5,210 nucleotides of DNA from the NCBI GenBank assembly GCA_019115685.1, contig DXDC01000129.1, forward strand, positions 1-5,210. The letters run 5' to 3'. This document shows, in pieces, positions 1 to 4,599 of this stretch. This DNA is from Candidatus Agrococcus pullicola (GTDB taxonomy: Bacteria; Actinomycetota; Actinomycetes; Actinomycetales; Microbacteriaceae). The position numbers were made by a program, and so were the translations under genes. How positions within the stretch are numbered: position 1 is the stretch's first letter; each line of letters begins with the position of its first letter. A model generated the notes under the pieces. It saw only the letters and a program-made list of their open reading frames with translations. It was not told the origin of the DNA and did no database searches.

Positions 1-186
1 GGTCGTCGTCTTGCCGTTCGTGCCCGTGACGAGTACGACACCGTGCGGCAGCGCGCTCAGGGTCTTCGACATATAAGAGGGAAACGTGCGTTCAACGATG
101 AGGCCGGGCAGGGCATTGCCGCTGCGTCCGAGTAGTCGCAGGGCGCGGAGCGCGAGTTTGCCGGTTATGACGGGGAGCGCTGGCAT
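1..186 (-). CDS. murT: MurT, Mur-ligase-like subunit of lipid II isoglutaminyl synthase (N-terminal 62 residues, cut by window edge)
   Basis: MurT works in the cytoplasm with the glutamine amidotransferase GatD to amidate the D-glutamate alpha-carboxyl of lipid II to D-isoglutamine. Seen: residues 1-62 begin MPALPVITGKLALRALRLLG, followed by an LPG segment (residues 26-28), and end in a Mur-ligase P-loop, GTNGKTTT at residues 55-62. From memory, the basic and hydrophobic N-terminus, the LPG segment and then GTNGKTTT match MurT proteins better than MurC-F or FolC. The ATG at 184-186 is the first possible start: the frame is closed three codons upstream by the TAA that ends the preceding phosphoesterase. 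No good Shine-Dalgarno is visible, so translation probably depends on coupling or reinitiation. The window ends inside the P-loop, so the ligase core, the zinc-binding insert and any following gatD are not seen. Another Mur-ligase-fold protein is possible but less likely. Confidence 0.83.
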   Translation of the reverse strand, partial: MPALPVITGKLALRALRLLGRSGNALPGLIVERTFPSYMSKTLSALPHGVVLVTGTNGKTTT

Positions 187-195
187 ACGGAGATG

Positions 196-1122
196 TTACC
201 CGCGAGCGGTCAGCGTGAGCAGCACCGCTTCCGGCGGCGTGCCGAGTCTGAACGGCGCGAGCACGGATGTTCCAATCCCCGCCGACACCTCCAGCGGTAC
301 TTCGCGACCTCCCGTGTGCCATGTGGTGAGTCCGTCCGCATGCTCAACCGGCAGGTCGCAGTTCGTGACGAGCGCCGGGCCTCCCGGCACGCGCACCTGC
401 CCTCCGTGCGTGTGGCCGGCGAAGAGTGCGTCCGCTCCGAGACTCGCGAGCCCGTCCAGGACGTCACGGTAGGGGGCGTGCGTGATGCCGAGCGTGACGT
501 CCGGTCGCTCGGTCAAGCGCTGTTGCTCGCGTGCCGTCGCCTCGAGATCGGCGAGTTCGATGTGGGCATCGTTCGTGCCGAGCACCTGCACGGTCGTGTC
601 GCGGATCGTGAAATCGGCGGCACTGTTGTTGAGATCGGCCCAGCCGTAGCTTGCGTACACACGCTCGAGCATGGGGGTGTCGTGCTTGGGGCCGTGCATA
701 TGGGGCCCGAATTTGGGTGCTCCCAGGTAGCGCAGCGGGTTCTTGAACTTCGAGGCGTAGTAGTCATGCGACCCGTGCACGAATGCGCCGGGGATGCCCG
801 CGAACGGAGCCAGCGCTTCTGCGAGCGCCCGCATCCCGTCTCGGTGATCGAGCGAATCACCCGTATTGATCACGAAGTCCGGTTCGAGATCGCGCAGGCC
901 CTGCAGCCATTCGACCTTGTTGCGCTGCCACGGAGCCATGTGGATATCCGCAAGGTGCAGCACCGCGATGGGTCGCGATCCGGCCGGCAGGATCGGCAGC
1001 TCCTCGAAGCGAAGACCGAAGGCGCGCCGCTCGATGGCGACGGCATAGGTTGCCGTCGCCACGGCGGCGGCGGTCACCGCCCCGAGCGCGAACCCTGCGG
1101 CGCGCTGCAGCCCGCGCGCCAC
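196..1122 (-). CDS. Membrane-anchored calcineurin-like metallophosphoesterase (COG1408/YkuE-like)
   Basis: A 308-residue predicted binuclear-metal phosphoesterase; the substrate is unknown. Residues 8-30 form an Ala/Val-rich hydrophobic segment after a basic N-terminus, suggesting a signal anchor with the catalytic domain outside the membrane (inference). Metallophosphoesterase motifs follow in order: D59-x-H61 (LADIH), G88-D89 (NTGDS), G117-S-H-D120, H215 (GITHAP) and G236-H-T-H-G-G-Q242. The usual GNHD motif reads GSHD, so the Asn metal ligand is replaced by Ser118 while the catalytic His119 is kept. The GTG start (1120-1122) shares one base with the TAG of the upstream penicillin-binding protein (TAGTG) and has a GGCGGA ribosome-binding site 6 nt upstream, so translational coupling is likely. 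The stop is TAA, with murT 9 nt beyond. Its place between a peptidoglycan synthase and a lipid II-modifying enzyme suggests an envelope role such as hydrolysis of a lipid-linked or wall phosphate, but that is inference. From memory, mycobacteria carry a homologue (Rv3683) beside ponA2. Confidence 0.9.
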   Translation of the reverse strand: MARGLQRAAGFALGAVTAAAVATATYAVAIERRAFGLRFEELPILPAGSRPIAVLHLADIHMAPWQRNKVEWLQGLRDLEPDFVINTGDSLDHRDGMRALAEALAPFAGIPGAFVHGSHDYYASKFKNPLRYLGAPKFGPHMHGPKHDTPMLERVYASYGWADLNNSAADFTIRDTTVQVLGTNDAHIELADLEATAREQQRLTERPDVTLGITHAPYRDVLDGLASLGADALFAGHTHGGQVRVPGGPALVTNCDLPVEHADGLTTWHTGGREVPLEVSAGIGTSVLAPFRLGTPPEAVLLTLTARG

Positions 1123-3692
1123 TAGCAGTCCGCCGCGGAGCCGTCGGATCTACCGCCGACCACAACCGATATCGGATCGCCTTCGTCGGCCGGTGTACCG
1201 GCCTCGGGGTTCTGCGCTAGCACTTGACAGACTTGCGCTTGGCTACCGGCGTGCCAGGTGACCTGGATGTTGTCGGAATTGAAACCGGCGCTGTCTACCG
1301 CGGATCTCGCATCCGATAGCGACATGCCCCCGAGGCTGGGCCACTGCAGATCGCCGTCGCCGTCGCCGTCATCGTCACTCATCGATCCGTCGCTGGGGAA
1401 GATCGTCACCAATGCGTCCGGCGCCGCACTCGTACCGGCAGCGGGAGCCGTGTACTCGACCGAGCCGTCATCGTTCGACCCCTCGACGGGGTCGGCGACT
1501 TCGACATTCTCGAAGCCCTCCTCCTCGAGCGCGGATATCGCTTCATCGACATCCATGCCCGTCACATCGGGAACTTCCTCCATATTCCCGCGCAGAGTTT
1601 CTTCGTCAACCGGCGTGAATTCTCCGCCCGGATACAGGTTGTTCGCCTCTTGCATCGAGAGCCTGAAGAGGTCGCGGACGTTGGTCCAGATCGGCTGCAG
1701 GGTTGTGTGGCCCTTCACATTGCCGATCCATGCTGACGCCGCGACGTTCGGGGATGCGCCGGAACTCCAAGTCTGTCCAACTCTGTCGTTCGTACCGGTC
1801 TTGGAGATTACCGGCGCATTGCCCGGATTCGTGTTCGGGTTGCGGCGGTTCACCTCGCGCAGCACGTGCTGCACGACCGAGTTGTCCTCGCTCGAGAGCA
1901 CTCGCTCACACGAGGGCTGGGGCGGAGCAACCTCGTTACCGTCGCGGTCGACGATGCGATCGATCGCGAGCGGCTCGCAGTGCACGCCATCGTTCGCGAA
2001 CGTCGCGAATGCCTGAGCGATGGTGAGCGTCGAAGTCCTGTCATCCGCGCCACCGATGATTGTCGACGGATACAGCTCCAGCGGTGCGCCGGGGTCAGCA
2101 GCGTTCACGAAGCCCATGCTCGACGCGAGATCCTGGATGTCGCACAGGTCGAGGCGCGTGGCCATTTCGACCGTACCCGTGTTCACTGAGTTCACCATGA
2201 TGTCGGTGACCGACTGGCGGCCCCAATTGATGCCTTCGTTGTTCTGCGGGTCGAACTCACCGACGGAACTGCCACACGCCGTGATGGAGCGGGGTTGCCT
2301 ATTCGTGTCAAGCCGTTCGTTAGGGCTGTAACCCTGTTGGATCCATTCGGCGAGCGTGAAGATCTTATACGTCGAGCCCGGCTGGAAGCCCGTTGAGCCG
2401 CCGTAATCCCTGGTCGTGTTGTAGTTGATACCCGTCGAGTACTCATCCGCGCTGTCTGTCGGGTCGTACTCCTTGTTCTGCACCATCGTGAGGATGCGGC
2501 CGGTATCGACCTCGAGCATCGTTACGCCGCCACCGAGATCGGCCCCGTTCCAGCCGGTAGGCGCGTACTCTCGGACCAGGTCTTGCACGTGGTCGTTCAG
2601 ATCGAGATCGATCGTGGTGTAGATGTGGAAGCCGCCCTGGTCGTACACCCTCTGGCTCGCCTCTTGCGACTGACCGAAGATGTACTGACCGTGCACCTGA
2701 TCCTGCTTCAGCACATGATCCACGTAGTTGCAGAAGTACCTGGCCGACTCGTGTCCGGCGACGCATCCGCTCGGCTGCGGAGAGTAGTCGACATAGTCTT
2801 CATCGACCGGTATCGCGAGGTTCTCCTCGTGCTCCTCCTCGGTGATGTAGCCCTCGCGGGCCATTTGACCGAGGATCCAGTCACGGCGGTCCTGGTTCGA
2901 TTGGAAGTTTTCCGGATTCAGGAGGTTGAGTGCAACCGGCTCCTGCACGGTCGCAATGAGTGAGGCCGCTTGCGCAGGGTTGAGCTGTGACGCGCTGACA
3001 CCGAAGATTGTCTGCGCAGCGGCTTCGATTCCATACACAGTTTCGCCGAAGTTCGCCACATTCAAGTAGGCAAGCAGAATCTCGTCCTTCGTGTACAGCG
3101 TTTCCAATGCCATGGCGAGCTTGATCTCCCGCAGCTTGCGGTTGTAGTCGTCGTCCCACTGCTCGTCGATGATGGCTTGCGCTTCAGCCCGCTCTTCATC
3201 AGTGGTCGCCTGATCGCGACGCATCTCCGCGTCGATGATGATCTGCTGGCGAACGAGCTGCATCGTCAGCGTCGAACCGCCGGAGTCACCGCCGAAGCCC
3301 AGCTGCGACATGACCGCACGACCGAGCGACTGGGCATCCGCGCCTCCGTGCGAGTAGAAGCGGCGGTCCTCAGCGGCGACGGCCGCGTTGAGCGCGTTCG
3401 GTGAAACGTTCTTCAGCTCGACGGTCTGGCGGTTCTGGCTGTAGATCCGTGCAATTTCGACAGGCTCGCCGTCACGGTTACCGTAAATGATGTTTCGGTC
3501 GGCCTGCTGGTTGATTGTTGCGTAGTCTGGCAGTGCCTGGAACATGTCCATGCCACTGTTCGCAGCGGTGGCGGCGACGGCAACACCTGGGGCAAGGGAG
3601 GCAGCGACCAGAGCACCGGCCGCGGCGCTGAATCCAAACAACCCGAGAAGGTTGCCAAGGAGGCTTCCGGGCTTGTATTTGCGCGCAGTCAT
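1122..3692 (-). CDS. ponA2: Bifunctional class A penicillin-binding protein with two PASTA domains (PonA2-type)
   Basis: An 856-residue extracytoplasmic peptidoglycan synthase that polymerises lipid II and cross-links stem peptides. A short basic N-terminus precedes a membrane anchor at about residues 11-43. The GT51 domain spans about 80-280: E108-D-R-R-F-Y-S-H115 with the catalytic Glu, GGSTLTMQ at 138-145, RKLRE at 185-189 with the second conserved Glu, and the AYLNVANFGETVYG block around 208-221. The transpeptidase spans about 355-680: S440-T-Y-K443 with the nucleophilic Ser, S502-V-N504 and K631-T-G-T634. PASTA 1 lies at about 706-765 and PASTA 2 at about 783-846, joined by an Asp/Gly linker at 773-781. 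PASTA modules commonly bind muropeptide or beta-lactam-like ligands. All eight cysteines (310, 321, 473, 517, 572, 595, 822, 856) lie outside the membrane. GT51 motif 2 differs from the usual STITQQLxKN. The ATG at 3690-3692 suits the anchor position, though the upstream GGCGGG is unusually close to it. It heads the operon with the phosphoesterase and murT. The ponA2 symbol rests on domains and neighbourhood, not on a search. Confidence 0.95.
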   Translation of the reverse strand: MTARKYKPGSLLGNLLGLFGFSAAAGALVAASLAPGVAVAATAANSGMDMFQALPDYATINQQADRNIIYGNRDGEPVEIARIYSQNRQTVELKNVSPNALNAAVAAEDRRFYSHGGADAQSLGRAVMSQLGFGGDSGGSTLTMQLVRQQIIIDAEMRRDQATTDEERAEAQAIIDEQWDDDYNRKLREIKLAMALETLYTKDEILLAYLNVANFGETVYGIEAAAQTIFGVSASQLNPAQAASLIATVQEPVALNLLNPENFQSNQDRRDWILGQMAREGYITEEEHEENLAIPVDEDYVDYSPQPSGCVAGHESARYFCNYVDHVLKQDQVHGQYIFGQSQEASQRVYDQGGFHIYTTIDLDLNDHVQDLVREYAPTGWNGADLGGGVTMLEVDTGRILTMVQNKEYDPTDSADEYSTGINYNTTRDYGGSTGFQPGSTYKIFTLAEWIQQGYSPNERLDTNRQPRSITACGSSVGEFDPQNNEGINWGRQSVTDIMVNSVNTGTVEMATRLDLCDIQDLASSMGFVNAADPGAPLELYPSTIIGGADDRTSTLTIAQAFATFANDGVHCEPLAIDRIVDRDGNEVAPPQPSCERVLSSEDNSVVQHVLREVNRRNPNTNPGNAPVISKTGTNDRVGQTWSSGASPNVAASAWIGNVKGHTTLQPIWTNVRDLFRLSMQEANNLYPGGEFTPVDEETLRGNMEEVPDVTGMDVDEAISALEEEGFENVEVADPVEGSNDDGSVEYTAPAAGTSAAPDALVTIFPSDGSMSDDDGDGDGDLQWPSLGGMSLSDARSAVDSAGFNSDNIQVTWHAGSQAQVCQVLAQNPEAGTPADEGDPISVVVGGRSDGSAADC
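1129..1134 (-). promoter_or_regulatory. Ribosome-binding site for the metallophosphoesterase, inside the PBP coding end
   Basis: On the minus strand GGCGGA lies 6 nt before the GTG start at 1120-1122 and inside the last codons of the penicillin-binding protein. With the TAGTG stop/start overlap it supports GTG as the true start and points to translational coupling. Confidence 0.6.
1351..1376 (-). repeat. Short in-frame tandem repeat encoding the Asp/Gly linker between the PASTA domains
   Basis: The plus strand reads repeated GTCGCC-type hexamers and ends in GTCATCGTC, which on the coding strand gives alternating Asp and Gly codons (residues 773-781, DDDGDGDGD). It is an acidic, flexible inter-PASTA linker. 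The repeat could vary in unit number between strains by slippage (inference). Confidence 0.6.
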
Positions 3693-3712
3693 ACCCGCCA
3701 GACTACGCGATC

Positions 3713-3742
3713 ATCCTATGAATGGAGGAAGATCTATGACCA
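3713..3742 (-). promoter_or_regulatory. Putative promoter of the ponA2-phosphoesterase-murT operon
   Basis: On the minus strand TAGGAT (3718-3713) fits the actinobacterial -10 pattern TANNNT. Eighteen nucleotides upstream TGGTCA (3742-3737) matches TTGACA at 4 of 6 positions. Transcription would start near 3706, giving a leader of about 13 nt before the ATG at 3692. The -35 box would overlap the start codon of the divergent small gene. This is a by-eye call on short motifs. Confidence 0.4.
3724..3729 (+). promoter_or_regulatory. Strong ribosome-binding site deciding the start of the 50-residue gene
   Basis: GGAGGA ends 6 nt before the ATG at 3736-3738. An in-frame ATG at 3718 would add six residues (MNGGRS), but it lies upstream of this site and has no ribosome-binding site of its own, so 3736 is preferred. 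Confidence 0.75.
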
Positions 3743-3888
3743 CTTGGGAGTACGTCACCACACCGCTGCTGCTGCACAAGGAGGCAGACATTCTCAACAA
3801 CTGGGGCGCTGACGGTTGGGAGCTCGTCCATGTCGGCACCGGCCCGCAGGGCGGCATGGTCGCCTTCATGAAGAGGCCGAAGCAGTGA
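3736..3888 (+). CDS. Small DUF4177-like protein, 50 residues, translationally coupled to RidA
   Basis: A complete 50-residue protein of unknown function. It begins MTTWEYVTTP, has an N-N-W-G-x-D-G-W-E-L core (residues 21-30) and ends in FMKRPKQ. This pattern (a WEY strand, a helix, GWELV, then a strand ending in KRP) resembles the DUF4177 family, which adopts a small alpha/beta fold with no assigned activity. There is no signal peptide, membrane segment or cysteine, so it is probably cytoplasmic. The start has a GGAGGA site 6 nt upstream. Its TGA stop overlaps the GTG start of ridA as GTGA (3885-3888), so the two are very likely translated together. From memory, a protein of similar size (Rv3678A) sits beside a RidA-like gene in mycobacteria, which argues that this is a real conserved gene rather than a chance reading frame. 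A helper role for the RidA protein is inference only. Confidence 0.85.
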   Translation: MTTWEYVTTPLLLHKEADILNNWGADGWELVHVGTGPQGGMVAFMKRPKQ

Positions 3889-4343
3889 GCGTCGCGGAGC
3901 GCCTGACCGAACTCGGCCTGGAACTGCCGGAGGTTGCGGCGCCCGTCGCGGCCTATGTGCCCGCCGTCATCAGCGGTAACCACGTCTACGTTTCCGGCCA
4001 GTTGCCCTTCGTCGACGGCGCGCTCGCGGCCACCGGCTACCTCGGAGATGAGGTCACGGTCGAGCAAGGCTACGAGCTGTCGCGCATCGCCGTGTTGAAC
4101 GGGCTCGCAGCGGTCGCGAGCGTCATCGGCTCGCTCGACCGGGTTACACGAATCGTGAAGCTCGGCGGCTTCGTTGCCAGCGCATCCGGATTCACGCAGC
4201 AGCCCGCCGTGATCAACGGAGCGAGCGAACTGCTCGGCGAGATCTTCGGCGACATCGGCAAGCACGCGCGTGCCGCGGTCGGCGTTGCCGAGTTGCCGCT
4301 GGGAACCCCAGTCGAACTCGAGCTCATCGTCGAATTCACGTGA
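3885..4343 (+). CDS. RidA/YjgF/UK114 family protein (reactive enamine/imine deaminase-like)
   Basis: A 152-residue member of the RidA superfamily, whose best-known members form trimers and hydrolyse the 2-aminoacrylate enamines and imines released by PLP enzymes. Visible features are an N-terminal helix (AERLTELGLELP), the strand pair with V-Y-V-S-G-Q-L-P (34-41), a central helix (L-N-G-L-A-A-V, 71-77), V-K-L-G-G-F-V (91-97), and H-A-R129-A-A-V-G-V-A-E-L-P-L-G. Arg129 lines up with the catalytic Arg105 of E. coli RidA in the usual R-x-x-V-x-V-x-x-L-P pattern. At 152 residues it is longer than the canonical protein of about 128 and fits the longer 'YjgF-like' actinobacterial subgroup, whose activity is mostly untested, so enamine deaminase activity is inferred. 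The GTG start at 3885 overlaps the upstream TGA by 4 nt. The stop is TGA, and a terminator hairpin follows 29 nt later. Confidence 0.9.
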   Translation: MSVAERLTELGLELPEVAAPVAAYVPAVISGNHVYVSGQLPFVDGALAATGYLGDEVTVEQGYELSRIAVLNGLAAVASVIGSLDRVTRIVKLGGFVASASGFTQQPAVINGASELLGEIFGDIGKHARAAVGVAELPLGTPVELELIVEFT

Positions 4344-4372
4344 TCTGACCGTCGAATTGGCGTAAGCGGACG

Positions 4373-4412
4373 CGAAAAGCGGGCCGGCATCCGATGCCGC
4401 GCCCGCTTTTCG
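4373..4412. terminator. Bidirectional rho-independent terminator between convergent ridA and acs
   Basis: Perfect 12-bp arms CGAAAAGCGGGC (4373-4384) and GCCCGCTTTTCG (4401-4412) continue, after one unpaired C at 4400, into a 6-bp inner stem CGGCAT/ATGCCG with a 3-nt loop (4391-4393). The A-run on one arm and T-run on the other make it symmetric. It would end ridA on the plus strand and could also back up acs termination on the minus strand. The U-tract is only four bases and lies within the stem. Confidence 0.85.
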
Positions 4413-4464
4413 TCATTCCCACGACCCGAATCGAGCAAACCCGACTTCATCCTCGCTCGTTCCA

Positions 4465-4540
4465 GGCACACTTCTCGGTCTATGCATGGAATGAACGCGC
4501 TATACGGGCGTGTCGCCATCCATAGACCGAGAAGTGTGCC
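4465..4540. repeat. Long inverted repeat of unknown type in the ridA-acs spacer
   Basis: The left arm GGCACACTTCTCGGTCTATG (4465-4484) is exactly complementary to the right arm at 4521-4540. After one C/C mismatch (4485 and 4520) pairing continues for four more bases (4486-4489 with 4516-4519), so the arms are 25 nt with one mismatch. The 26-nt loop (4490-4515) shares a small GGCG-TGT-CGCC hairpin (4507-4517) that would compete with the inner end of the main stem. Neither side has a T-run, no clear target-site duplication flanks it, and no transposase is near. Candidates are a REP-like or MITE-like intergenic repeat, a structured transcript end downstream of acs, or a protein-binding palindrome. 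The rest of the spacer (4344-4372, 4413-4464, 4541-4599) shows no gene; only a short imperfect direct repeat at the ridA end stands out. Confidence 0.9.
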
Positions 4541-4599
4541 CTGTTATATGCACTGCGAGGCTGCGTCGGGGCGGGATGCGCTGCGGGCGCGGCTGCGCG

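Noticed and set aside
193..1125. A plus-strand reading frame of about 310 codons lying opposite nearly the whole phosphoesterase gene.
   Set aside because: The minus-strand product carries the full set of metallophosphoesterase motifs. The opposite frame is Arg-rich with no recognisable domain, as expected from G+C-rich codon bias.
1258..2016. A plus-strand frame of about 252 codons inside the PBP gene.
   Set aside because: It is Ser/Pro/Arg-rich with no domain and lies opposite the well-supported transpeptidase and PASTA regions.
3718..3735. An earlier in-frame ATG for the 50-residue gene (adds MNGGRS).
   Set aside because: The strong GGAGGA site lies between this ATG and the one at 3736, and related proteins, as recalled, start at MTTWEY-like sequence.
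4070..4519. A minus-strand frame of 149 codons opposite the ridA end and running through the terminator and the inverted repeat.
   Set aside because: It crosses a strong terminator and one repeat arm, shows no domain, and overlaps the RidA coding region with its conserved Arg motif.
4465..4540. The inverted repeat as an insertion sequence or a dif/att recombination site.
   Set aside because: There is no transposase, no flanking duplication, and no likeness to known dif sequences; it is kept only as an unclassified repeat.
4501..4549. AT-rich bits in the spacer (TATACG in the repeat loop, TTATAT after the right arm) as promoters.
   Set aside because: Neither has a credible -35 box at proper spacing or a gene downstream in the matching direction.
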